Below, piece by piece: positions 1 through 9,100 of a stretch of 64,000 bases of DNA. The stretch comes from Streptomyces gelaticus (lineage in GTDB: Bacteria; Actinomycetota; Actinomycetes; Streptomycetales; Streptomycetaceae), in NCBI RefSeq assembly GCF_014649535.1, contig NZ_BMTF01000005.1, positions 188,564 through 252,563 on the forward strand, in the 5' to 3' direction. The translations under genes and the position numbers were made by a program. The notes below the pieces were generated by a model. It saw only the letters and a list, made by a program, of their open reading frames with translations, did not search any database and had not been told where the DNA came from. The first letter of the stretch is position 1; the number at the start of each line of letters is the position of its first letter.

Positions 1-1
1 C

Positions 2-658
2 CGCAACCCCACCGTCAAGGACGAGATCGTGCACTCCCGGCAGGCAGCGGTCAGCGGGCTGATGTTCACGTATCCCGTGCACCAGGCCGCCGACATCCTG
101 TTCTGCAAGGGCAACCTGGTGCCGGTCGGGCAGGACCAGCTGCCGCACCTCGAAGTCACGCGGACCGTCGCCCGGCGCTTCAACGAGCGGTACGGGGCGG
201 TCTTCCCGGAACCGGACGCGCTGCTCTCCGAAGCGCCGCTCCTTCTCGGCACCGACGGCACCAAGATGAGCAAGAGCCGGGGGAACTCCATCGCGCTGGG
301 CGCCGACGCGGACGAGACCGCCCGGCTGATCAAGGGGGCGAAGACGGATGCCGAGCGGTACATCACGTACGACCCCGAGAATCGGCCCGGGGTGTCCTCG
401 CTGGTGCTGCTGGCGGCGCTCTGTCTGGACCGGGACCCGCATGCCGTGGCCGAGGAGATCGGCGGGGGCGGCGCGGCCGCGCTCAAGCGGATCGTGACCG
501 AGGCGGTCAACAGCCGGATGGCGCCGATCCGGGCCCGGCGGGCCGAGTACGCACGGGACATGGGGTACGTGCGGTCGGTGCTCCGGGCCGGGAACGAGCG
601 CGCCAACGAGATCGCCGCGGCGACGCTGGACGAGGTACGAGGGGTGATGGGGGCGTGA
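2..658 (+). CDS. trpS: Tryptophan--tRNA ligase, C-terminal part (5' end outside window)
   Basis: Class I aminoacyl-tRNA synthetase that charges tRNA-Trp in the cytoplasm. The frame is open from the first bases of the window and begins inside the protein with RNPTVKDEI, a typical internal TrpRS segment. It carries the QDQLPHLE tRNA/dimer-region motif and the KMSKS signature (GTKMSKSRGN) that binds ATP, and it ends in the usual helical C-terminal domain. About a third of a normal 330-residue TrpRS is missing upstream because of the window edge, not truncation. It is convergent with the hydrolase gene that follows. Identification is from motifs and is very secure. Confidence 0.96.
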   Translation, partial: RNPTVKDEIVHSRQAAVSGLMFTYPVHQAADILFCKGNLVPVGQDQLPHLEVTRTVARRFNERYGAVFPEPDALLSEAPLLLGTDGTKMSKSRGNSIALGADADETARLIKGAKTDAERYITYDPENRPGVSSLVLLAALCLDRDPHAVAEEIGGGGAAALKRIVTEAVNSRMAPIRARRAEYARDMGYVRSVLRAGNERANEIAAATLDEVRGVMGA

Positions 659-700
659 TCCGGCTCGATCTTTGGCCTCGGGGTCCGGACGAGCCCTCGT

Positions 701-726
701 ACTGATCACTCGCACTGATCACTCGC
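701..726. repeat. Short tandem repeat after trpS
   Basis: The 13-mer ACTGATCACTCGC occurs twice in direct succession just after the trpS stop. No function is visible; it may be replication slippage. Confidence 0.6.
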
Positions 727-750
727 ACAGGTAACTGCCTTACGCGCGGG

Positions 751-810
751 CGGCCTTCGGCTGAGCATGTGATCCGACCGAGGAACACGCAACGCTCAGC
801 ACGAAGGCCG
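751..810. terminator. Imperfect hairpin between convergent trpS and hydrolase genes
   Basis: GGCCTTCGGCTGAGC (752-766) pairs with GCTCAGCACGAAGGCC (794-809) with a single bulged base; the loop is about 27 bases. It lies between two convergent genes, so a bidirectional transcription-end structure is the simplest reading. The long loop and absence of a T-run make this tentative; a relic of a short inverted-repeat element is the alternative. The remainder of 659-848 holds no gene. Confidence 0.4.
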
Positions 811-848
811 TGATCCGGATGCAGCACGTCCCCCGCAGGGCTGAAGAA

Positions 849-2534
849 TCATGTGAGCCCGGAGCTGCGGGGGAGCACCAGTGCCGAGTCCGTGTGGAGC
901 GTGATGCGCACCGGCGCGAAGGTGGTGGCGTTCACGGGCGGCTCCCCGGTGCCGGGATTCCGGGCGTAGCGGGGATGGGCGCCTCCGCTGATCTGCCAGC
1001 GCACGCGGTGACCGACGGCGAAGCGATGGGCGGTGGCGCTCATCGGCACTGTGACCTGCGAGGGAACGTGTTCAGTCGTTCGAAGCCGGCCCAGTCCGTC
1101 ACAGATGTTGACGGAGCGGCCTCGCGGGTCCACGTCGCACAGGCGGGTGAAGACATCGGCGTGGCCGGTGTCCGTGGAGATGCTCAGCCGGGCGGAGACC
1201 GGGCCCACGATGTCCAGCGGCTCGGTCAGTGGGGGACTGGTGAATGTCAGGACGTCGTCCCGGGCTTCCAGGCTGCTGTTGTCGCGTGGGCCGGCGGTGC
1301 GGGAGAGCAGCGGGCCGCCGAGGGACGGGGTGGGGTCGGCCGGGTCGTAGCGGAATGAGGTCAGGGGTGCGGCGTCCGTGGGGGCCTGCCGGGTGAGATG
1401 CCCGCCCGGGGCGGGGCACCACGAGGTGGCGGCCGCGGCCGGCGGCCACTCGTCGAGGTCCCGCCAGGCGACTTCGCCGCCGATGTGCACGCGCACCGCG
1501 GTCGGGCGCAGGCCGGAGGGGTCGGCGCACAGGTGGGCGCGCAGCCAGGCGAGGCTCTCGGCGAACACCTCGGGCCATCCCTGTTGCAGGGCGGAGGTGT
1601 GGGTCCAGGGGCCGACGAGCAGAGCGGTCTCGCATCCGGCCCGACGCAGCCGGTCGTACTGCTCGAAGCTCTGGTCGACCAGCGCATCATGCCATCCGGT
1701 GATCAGAGCCGTGGGCACGCCGAGCCGCTCTGCCGACTCCGCCAGCGATGCGCCGCGCCAGTACGTGTCCTTGGGATCGGGGTGCGTCATCACGTCGTCC
1801 AGCCAGGGCACCTCGCCCCCGAGGGCGGACACGTACGCCCCGCGCAAGGGCCGCGCGGTGGTGACGTCACGCAGGCGGCGCTGAAGGCGCAGCGTTGCCC
1901 TGAGGAACGGTCCCATGCCCTGGTGCTGGTAGGTCATGCCCACACCGACGGCGAGGGCGTTCTCCAGGCGCAGCGCACCGTCTGCGTGGAACAGGGCGTG
2001 GGGATCGTGCAGGCCCACCTGCACCACCATTGCCTTCAGTTCCGGCGGCGGGTCCAGGGCAAGGGCCCACTGCACGTAGCCCAGGTAGCTGGGACCGACG
2101 GTCCCCAGTGTTCCGTTGAACCAGGGCTGCTCGCGCAGCCACGACACCGTGGCCTGCCCGTCGGCGGCCTCGTTGTGCCACAGGTCGAACGTGCCTCCCG
2201 AACCACCGGTGCCCCGGCAGCTCTGCAGGACCACGTGAAAGCCCTGTTCGGCGAAGAGCAGGCCGTACTGGGGAGACCACGGCAGGCCGCGGCCGTAAGG
2301 GGAGCGGACCAGGAGGGTGGGGAAGTCGCCCTCCGCACGCGGGAAGTAGTGGTCCGTGATCAGCGGGCTTCCGTCGGCGGCGGGCACCACCAGCCCCGGC
2401 TCCCACCCGACCTCGTGCCGTTTCGTCGGCAGGCCTCGCCAGGTCGCCCTCATCAGCCGTGAGGACAGCGGCGGCTTTCCGGCAGGTGGCACCCAGGCCG
2501 GACCGGCTACGGCGTCGGGCATGCGTGGTGGCAT
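849..2534 (-). CDS. CocE/NonD family serine hydrolase (peptidase S15-like)
   Basis: Predicted alpha/beta hydrolase of the CocE/X-Pro dipeptidyl-peptidase S15 family, which cleaves acyl esters or amides; the substrate is unknown. At 561 residues it has the family length. The nucleophile elbow GPSYLGY puts the catalytic serine near residue 149. TGWHDALVDQ carries the probable acid region and GPWTH the catalytic histidine. The C-terminal third is the beta-rich jelly-roll domain of the family. The ATG at 2534 follows a strong AAAGGAGGGG ribosome site. It is divergent from a TetR gene across about 100 bases containing a palindrome, so it is probably that regulator's target. No signal peptide is evident. 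Confidence 0.9.
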   Translation of the reverse strand: MPPRMPDAVAGPAWVPPAGKPPLSSRLMRATWRGLPTKRHEVGWEPGLVVPAADGSPLITDHYFPRAEGDFPTLLVRSPYGRGLPWSPQYGLLFAEQGFHVVLQSCRGTGGSGGTFDLWHNEAADGQATVSWLREQPWFNGTLGTVGPSYLGYVQWALALDPPPELKAMVVQVGLHDPHALFHADGALRLENALAVGVGMTYQHQGMGPFLRATLRLQRRLRDVTTARPLRGAYVSALGGEVPWLDDVMTHPDPKDTYWRGASLAESAERLGVPTALITGWHDALVDQSFEQYDRLRRAGCETALLVGPWTHTSALQQGWPEVFAESLAWLRAHLCADPSGLRPTAVRVHIGGEVAWRDLDEWPPAAAATSWCPAPGGHLTRQAPTDAAPLTSFRYDPADPTPSLGGPLLSRTAGPRDNSSLEARDDVLTFTSPPLTEPLDIVGPVSARLSISTDTGHADVFTRLCDVDPRGRSVNICDGLGRLRTTEHVPSQVTVPMSATAHRFAVGHRVRWQISGGAHPRYARNPGTGEPPVNATTFAPVRITLHTDSALVLPRSSGLT

Positions 2535-2547
2535 CGTTCCCCTCCTT

Positions 2548-2571
2548 TATTCCGTACGATGTACGAGAATA
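2548..2571. promoter_or_regulatory. Probable TetR operator between the hydrolase and its regulator
   Basis: CGTAC-GAT-GTACG (2553-2565) is a perfect 5-bp inverted repeat. It is flanked by TATTC on the left and GAATA on the right, which are also complementary with one extra base on the right arm. Its size and position between divergent hydrolase and TetR genes are as expected for a TetR dimer site. Confidence 0.7.
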
Positions 2572-2633
2572 GGGGATGCTTGGATGACCTCCGCAGGAGC
2601 CGCCTCAACAACACGGGGAAGGAGCGCGAGACC

Positions 2634-3350
2634 GTGCCCCACGACGAAAGGCCCGGAGCCGCAGGCGTCGATCCCGAACAGCTCTGGCTGCGTCCCACCG
2701 AGCCCCGCAGGGGCCGCAGACCCTCCTTCAGCCGGGAGGGGATCATCGCGGCAGCCGTCACCATGGCGGACGCCGAAGGCATCGAAGCGGTCACCATGCG
2801 TCGGGTGGCGGCCCAGGTCGGAGCCGGTGTCATGTCGCTCTACAGCTACGCCCCCGACAAGGAGACACTGCTGGAACTGATGGTCGACCACGTCAGTGGC
2901 GAACTCACGGTCACGGACCCCCTCGGCGGTGACTGGCGTACCGATCTGAAGACGATCGCCCATCTGCAGCGTGCACACATGCTGCGGCACCCCTGGCTGC
3001 CCGCCGCTCTGTCCACCCGTCGCGTTCCGGGCCCCAACACGCTGGCCTTTCTGGAACATGCGCTCGCCGCCTTGCGGCCCACCGGGCTGGACGGTGCGGC
3101 GAAGCTGGAGGTCTTCGCCCAGCTGACCGCATTCGTGGCCGGACACGTCGCTCACGAGATCACGCAGACCGAAGCCGCACGGTCCCCGGACCGGGTCGCA
3201 GCAGAGGCCCGCTACCTCGCCGCTGTCGCCGCCGACGGCCGCCACCCGGAGCTCGCCGAAGTCCTCTCCGCCCCCGGACGCCCGCTCACCGCCGAAGCCA
3301 CCTTCGCCCGGTTCCTGGGCCGCCTGATCGACGGTCTCGACGCCGACTGA
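2634..3350 (+). CDS. TetR/AcrR family transcriptional regulator
   Basis: DNA-binding repressor of about 238 residues. The N-terminal helix-turn-helix (the EGIEAVTMRRVAAQVG region) is followed by a TetR C-terminal ligand domain of the TetR_C_1 kind. The GTG at 2634 is preferred because GGGGAAGGAG lies nine bases upstream. The upstream ATG at 2559 falls inside the operator palindrome and has no ribosome site. The gene is divergent from the CocE-like hydrolase, so it most likely autoregulates and represses that gene, with a substrate or product of the hydrolase as inducer (inference). It is convergent with the exonuclease gene downstream. Confidence 0.88.
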   Translation: MPHDERPGAAGVDPEQLWLRPTEPRRGRRPSFSREGIIAAAVTMADAEGIEAVTMRRVAAQVGAGVMSLYSYAPDKETLLELMVDHVSGELTVTDPLGGDWRTDLKTIAHLQRAHMLRHPWLPAALSTRRVPGPNTLAFLEHALAALRPTGLDGAAKLEVFAQLTAFVAGHVAHEITQTEAARSPDRVAAEARYLAAVAADGRHPELAEVLSAPGRPLTAEATFARFLGRLIDGLDAD

Positions 3351-3465
3351 TGCCGCGCATCTGCAGTCGCGCTCGTCCGGTGGGTGCGGGGCGGACGCGG
3401 TCGTCCGCATGCCTATGAGAGGCACGGTGGGCGCGGAAGGATTCACCTCCTTGCCCCTTGTTCCG

Positions 3466-4038
3466 TCAGGGGGTGTCCGGCCAGGCGTCCCGGGCCGCCA
3501 CGTCCAGGATCAGCGCCGCGATGTTCCAGGCGTCGTCCGCGCCGCTGTGGTGGCGGCCCTCCAGGGGGAGGCCCGCGACCTTCAGGGCCTGGGCCATGCC
3601 GGGGCGCTTGCGCAGGCCGTAGGAGGAGGTGAAGGGGAGCTTGGCATTGGTGTGGCGGTGGCTGAACGGGTAGCGGGTTTTGGTGGTCCGGCACTGGCGG
3701 GTGAACTGGTTGCGGTCGTAGTCGCCCCAGCTGGCCCAGGGGCGTGTCCCCGACTCGTGCTCGGACGCCAGCAGTCGGCAGGCCTCGGCGAAGGACACGC
3801 CCGTGTCCACCTCGGCCTGGGTGAGGCCGGTCAGTTCGGTGCAGAACGCGCTGACGGTGGACCGGGCCGGGCGAACCAGGATCCGGTGGCGTGCCACCCT
3901 CTCCGCCGACCGCAGGTCGACGACCGTCAGCCCGATCTCGATGATCTCGCTCACCGCACCGGGTGGTGGCTGCCCGTCCCAGCAGGTCGCCTCGATGTCG
4001 ATGACGTTCAGGAGTTCCGGTTCCGGTCCTGTTTCCAT
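3466..4038 (-). CDS. DEDDh-family 3'-5' exonuclease
   Basis: Predicted metal-dependent 3'-5' exonuclease of the RNase T/ERI-1/KapD-like group. All three motifs are visible: DIEATCWD (Exo I, two acidic residues), SWGDYDRNQF (Exo II) and HSGADDA (Exo III, with the catalytic His and Asp). About 190 residues, a single-domain enzyme. The ATG at 4038 begins just before the first beta strand; an in-frame GTG at 4074 is possible but has no better ribosome site, and a leaderless start is plausible. Whether DNA or RNA is the substrate cannot be told from sequence. Confidence 0.85.
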   Translation of the reverse strand: METGPEPELLNVIDIEATCWDGQPPPGAVSEIIEIGLTVVDLRSAERVARHRILVRPARSTVSAFCTELTGLTQAEVDTGVSFAEACRLLASEHESGTRPWASWGDYDRNQFTRQCRTTKTRYPFSHRHTNAKLPFTSSYGLRKRPGMAQALKVAGLPLEGRHHSGADDAWNIAALILDVAARDAWPDTP

Positions 4039-4161
4039 GGGGTGAGGGTAGGTACCGGGGACGCGGGCCGGCACCGGGATTTCGCGGGCCGTACAGCCAC
4101 CCCTGGCTCAGCAACAAGGCAGACTCGGTGCGCGACCTCTGAACCGGCGCTCACCCCCCGG

Positions 4162-6153
4162 CTATGACCGCGGCGCCACGGGGCGCCGCCTGCGCAGCAG
4201 TTCGGCCAGGCCCCGGCGGGTCGCGGCGATCACCACGCGGTCCTCGGGGCGCAGTACGTACCCGGGGTCCAGGTCCCAGACCAGGCCGGACGGGTGTTCC
4301 GGGGCGTCCGGGTCCGGTGCGGTCAGTTGCGGGCGGCGGTTCTCCGGCGGGGTGGCGTCCAGGGCGAGGACCCGCCAGGCGCCCGCTCGGAACGCCTGCT
4401 CCACCGTGCGGCCCTCCAGCTGCGGATGGCCCGCCACCTCGACCGCCGCGAAGAGCATCACCTTCCGCTCGACCGGGATCGCGCCCAGGATCTGCCGGCC
4501 CATCATGGCGACCGCGAAGGCCGGGGCGGCCAGATGGGAGACGGAGCGGGAGCGGGTCACGGCATGGGGGTGGGCGGTGCGCAGGGTGCGGTAGACGGCG
4601 GTGGCGAACTCGTCGTCGTACAGGCGCAGCGCCACCCGCAGGTCCGGCTTGACCGAGCGGGCGTAGAGGGCCGCCTCCAGGTTGGTCGTGTCGATGCTGG
4701 TCAGGGCGAGGAGGGCGCGGGAGCGCTGGATCTTCGCCGCCTCCAGGACGCCCTCCTGCGTGACGTCGCCGAGGACCACCGGTACGCGCAGCCGTCGGGC
4801 CACCGCGATGCCGCGCGCGTCCGGGTCGTCCTCCACGCACACCACCGGTATGCCGAGTTCGCGCAGCCGGACGAGGACCCGCGTACCGATCTTGCCGAGG
4901 CCGAGCAGCACCACATGGCCGGACAGGCCGCGGGGCGGGCGGCGCAGCGAGGATGCGGTGCGCAGCGAGCCGAAGGCTTCCAGGACGGCCGCGACAAGGA
5001 GGGGCAACAGCATCAACCCGGCGACCCCCGAGAGGAGTTGGATGATCTGGCGGGCTATCGGTTCGCCGGTCGCCGGGTCGCCCATCGCGAACAGGTCGAG
5101 CAGGGTGAGGTAGGCGGCGTGCAGCGGGTCGTCGCCGGTGGCGAGCGTGGAGGCGATGGCGAGGGCCAGCACGGCCAGGCCGACGCCCAGCGCCGACCAG
5201 CGCAGCCGCCGTGAGAAGACCTGGCCGAGCGGTGCGCCCCGGCCGCCCATCCGGGGTGGCGGGCCGGGCGGGCCGGCCTGGCTGACCGCTTCCAGGACGA
5301 TCGTGCCGCGCCCCGTCGCCGCCGCCACCTGTCGTTCGTCGGGCAGCAGCCGGGGGCCTTCGTCGCCGCTGCTGTCGGAGCCCTCGGTGCCCGCCGGGTC
5401 ATGGGTGGTGGAGGAGAGCAGTGCGAGGGTGCACAGGCCGGGGTCGGCGATCTGGCCGCCCCCGGGCGGGGTGCGTTCGGCGGCGCGCAGCAGCAGGCCC
5501 TCCGCCTGGATGACCTTGCTGGAGCCGGTGAGGACGGTCGCCGCGAGGGCGGGGGCCGCGGTGTCGGCGTCGGAGAGCACGGTGGTGGAGGCGTCCAGCG
5601 CCGCCCGGTCCAGGCCGGGGGTGGCGAGCGCGGCGGCCTGGTCGAGCAGGGTCTCCAGATGCTGGCCCAGCTTGCGGTTGTAGAGCCGGATGACCAGCCG
5701 GAGGCGCGGGTTGATGCGGCGGGCGGTCAGCGCGGCGCGGATGTTGCGCTCGTCGTCGTCGTAGACCAGCGCCAGCGCGGCGGCCGATCCGACGCCCGCC
5801 TCCTCGAACGCCTCGTCGGAGGGCTCGGGGGCCTCCAGGATGCGGACCGCCTCGACCCCGGCGTTGGTGTCGTCGCCGAGCGCGTCGGCTCCGCCCCCGC
5901 CGTTGCCGCCGTTGCGGTTCATCGCCGAGGACATGCGGCCGAGAAGGGCCGCCAGGCCCCTTCCGGTCAGGGGGAGTTCGGGGCTGCGGGTGTCACGTCC
6001 GGGCGGCAGTACGAGAGTTACCCGCTCCCCGTACACATAGCGCAGTTCGACGGCGAGCCGCCGGGCCAGCGCGTCGTCGCCACAGACGACCATGTGTCCG
6101 CTGAACGGGGAGCGTTGGGGCTGCTGGGGAAGTGAGGGCACGTGACCCAGCAT
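4162..6153 (-). CDS. Potassium-channel-like protein with two TrkA-N/RCK domains
   Basis: A 663-residue membrane protein. A first nucleotide-binding TrkA-N domain (GHMVVCGDDALARRL, about residue 19) comes first. A hydrophobic core follows, with helices near residues 320-340 and 375-400 and a short pore-like loop between them. A second TrkA-N domain (GHVVLLGLGKIGTRV, near residue 412) and a TrkA-C-like tail close the protein. The layout resembles CASTOR/POLLUX-type and RCK-gated channels, suggesting ligand-gated potassium or other cation flux. It starts only 30 bases after the giant ATPase gene ends, on the same strand, so it is probably the last gene of the flotillin operon. The ion is inferred. 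Confidence 0.82.
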   Translation of the reverse strand: MLGHVPSLPQQPQRSPFSGHMVVCGDDALARRLAVELRYVYGERVTLVLPPGRDTRSPELPLTGRGLAALLGRMSSAMNRNGGNGGGGADALGDDTNAGVEAVRILEAPEPSDEAFEEAGVGSAAALALVYDDDERNIRAALTARRINPRLRLVIRLYNRKLGQHLETLLDQAAALATPGLDRAALDASTTVLSDADTAAPALAATVLTGSSKVIQAEGLLLRAAERTPPGGGQIADPGLCTLALLSSTTHDPAGTEGSDSSGDEGPRLLPDERQVAAATGRGTIVLEAVSQAGPPGPPPRMGGRGAPLGQVFSRRLRWSALGVGLAVLALAIASTLATGDDPLHAAYLTLLDLFAMGDPATGEPIARQIIQLLSGVAGLMLLPLLVAAVLEAFGSLRTASSLRRPPRGLSGHVVLLGLGKIGTRVLVRLRELGIPVVCVEDDPDARGIAVARRLRVPVVLGDVTQEGVLEAAKIQRSRALLALTSIDTTNLEAALYARSVKPDLRVALRLYDDEFATAVYRTLRTAHPHAVTRSRSVSHLAAPAFAVAMMGRQILGAIPVERKVMLFAAVEVAGHPQLEGRTVEQAFRAGAWRVLALDATPPENRRPQLTAPDPDAPEHPSGLVWDLDPGYVLRPEDRVVIAATRRGLAELLRRRRPVAPRS

Positions 6154-6183
6154 GCCTTGTTCCTCTCCTGTGCGAGTGTGCGG

Positions 6184-9100
6184 TCAGTGATCTTCCGCCG
6201 GTCCGGCGGGCGGCGGCGCCGCGTGCCGGGCCTGCGGATGGGTGAGCACATTGCGCGGGTCCGCGACCCGGACGATCGCCGACTCCACCGCCGCGATCCG
6301 GTCCGCGAGCAGCCCCAGCGCGGCGACGGCGCGGGTCATGGGGTCGCCGTCCGGGCCGCCCAGCGCCTGCGTGCGGACGTAGGAGGCGGTGATCGCGGAC
6401 CAGCGCGCGGACTGCTCGGGGGTGAGCCGGCCGCGCAGCGCGGCGAGCTTCAGCAGGTTCGACTCCGCGCCGGCCGTCAGCGTCTGGGCCTCGCCCGCGT
6501 AGTGGTCGTCGACGACGGCGGACAGCTCCGCGTCGTTCATGACCGGCACGATCCGCTCGGCGATCTTGTTCATGTTGCGGTACGAGCCCTGGAGCCGGAA
6601 CGGCGGCTCGGTGCGCGTCGCGTCCGTCTGCGCCGCCGAGGCGATGTACGCGGCGTTCACGGCGAGCACCGTGTCCCGGGCGGTCAGCAGATGGCGCAGG
6701 ACCGCGACGATCCGGTCCACCTCGGCGGGCGTGTACGGGTGGTCCAGCCGGTCCGCGCCGGGCGCCGGGGCGGCGCCGGAGGCGAGCCGCACGAACCGGA
6801 CGAGGTCCTCGCGGGAGCGGCCGGCGAGCGGGGCCAGTACCGGGTTGGCGGTCAGTGCGTTCTCGACGAAGCTCAGCGCGAAGACGTCCTCGCGGCCGCT
6901 CAGCACCTCGCCGAGGTTCCAGACGTCGGCCCGGTTGGCGAGCATGTCGGGGATCCGGAACCGCTCGCCCGACTCCGTGTACGGATTGCCCGCCATGCAC
7001 ACCGCGAACCGTTTGCCCCGCAGGTCGTGGCTGCGCGGTTCGCCGTCGCGCACGCCCTCGATGCGGCGGGTCGCGTCGCAGAGCGGGATGAACTTCTGGA
7101 GCAGCTCCGGGGAGGTGTGCTGAATGTCGTCGAGGTAGAGGAGGGTGTTGTTGCCGGACTCCAGGGCGAAGTTGATCTTCTCGATCTCCTGGCGGGCGGT
7201 CGCGGTGCGGGCCTGGGCCGGGTCGAGCGAGGTCACGTCGTGGCCGAGGTTCGGACCGCTGACCTTGACCAGGACCAGGCCGAGCCGGTCGGCGACGTAC
7301 TCCATCAGCGTCGTCTTGCCGTAGCCGGGCGGCGACACCAGCAGCAGCAGGCCCTGCGAGTCGGTGCGCCGGTCGGTGTCGGCGGTGCCGAGCTGCTTGG
7401 CCAGGCTGTCGCCGATCAGCGGCAGATACACCTCGTCCAGCAGCCGGTTGCGGACGAACGCCGACATGACGCGCGGGCGGTGGTCGTCCAGCCGCAGCCG
7501 GGCCCGCTCGGCGTTCACCAGTGCCGTCCGTCGCCGCTGGTAGGCGCGGAACCCGGGCACGGTCACGGCGCGGAACTCGGCCGTACGGGCCAGGAGTTCG
7601 TCGAGCCGGACGGTCAGCGTGCCCCGGTCGATGCGCGGATGGGTGCCGAGCAGGCCGTCCACCCGCGCGGTCAGCGGCGCCTCGCAGTCGTACCGGTCGA
7701 GCACCGGATCCGGGCACAGCTCCACGGCGACGGCTTCCGCGAGATCTCCCGCGTCGGTCCCTGTGCCGCTCGCGGTGGCGTACGCGGCGAGCCAGCCCTC
7801 GACGAGCTGGCGGCGGGCCGGCAGGTCGTCGCCGAGCGCGGCGAGATCCTCGTCGTACGCGGAAGTCCCCGTCGTACGGCGGAACTTGTCCAGGAAGGTC
7901 CGGACGGCGGCGCTGGTGACGAAACCGGCCGGGCCGCTCGTCAGCTCCTCGAAGAGATACGCGGCCACGGCGGCCGGCTCGTCGCCCGGGGTGACGGCGG
8001 CCCATTCCTCCTGGAGGGCCTCGACGGCCGGGGCGAGGCCGAAGGTCTCGCGGGCGCGGGCCAGCGAGAGGGCCCGCCGGGTCCACGAGGTGCGCCGGGC
8101 CTCGTCCGTGCCGTACGCCCAGAAGAGCTGTGCCGCCGCCCGCACGGCGGGCGGGCAGCGCAGCAGCCCGGCCCCGGAGTGCAGCCGCAGCAGGGCGGTG
8201 AGGATCGCGGTGGCGTCCTCGTCGTGGACACCGCGCTGATAGCCCTCGTCGTACGCGGCGGCGGCCGACTCCCGTACCAGAGCGGCGAGTTCGGCCGGTT
8301 CCAGGGCGGTTAGGGTGTCCGCGCCCCGCTCGTCGAGGAGCCGGGCGGCCAGGTGCTCGCCCCGGTAGACCCGCGGGGACTCGGAGGGCAGGCTCTGCTC
8401 CCAGTACGGGCGGGTCGCCTCGAACTCCGGGTCGGTGACCGGGGCCCGGTAGTCCGTGCCGGTGACGGCGAACGCCGGCCGGTCCCCGTGCGGGACGAGC
8501 GTCAGGTCGAAGGGCTGGGTGTTCACCGCGAACCGGTGCCGTCCCAGCCGGATCGTGGCGCCGCCGTCCGCGTACAGCTCACCGCGGTCGCGCAGCGCCC
8601 GCCCGGCCTCCTGGCGGGTGGCCAGCAGCTGCCCGTCGAGCTCCTCGGCGCGCACCGGGTCGCCGAGCCCGCGCAGCTCCTCCGCAGTGCGGCGGATCTT
8701 GGCGACCATCGGGTCGGAGGCGAAGTAGGTGTGGACGGCGTCCAGGTCGGGCAGGGCGGACAGCCGCCGGGAGACCGTCTCCATGACCCGGGCCGCCGAG
8801 TCCGCCAGCCGTTCGGCCCGCCGGGCGCGGGCGTCCTGCAGGGTCTGCTTGCGGGACGAGAACGCCTCGTACACCTCGGTACGGCGCTCGGCCAGCTCGG
8901 CCAGGAAGTCGTCGAACTCCGCGAACCGCGACTCCAGGTTCTCCAACTGGAGCAGCAGTCGGGCCAGTTGCTCGTCACAGGCGTCCGGGGTGTCCGAGGC
9001 GGCGATCGCGCCCGTGACGGCCTGCCCCAGCAGGGCGAACTCGGCGGCGAACTCGGCGCGGCCCTCGTGGTCGAGGAGTTCGCGGCGGCGGGCTTCGAGT

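Noticed and set aside
2559-2633. Earlier start of the first TetR gene
   Set aside because: The ATG at 2559 is inside the operator palindrome without a ribosome site, whereas the GTG at 2634 has an excellent one.
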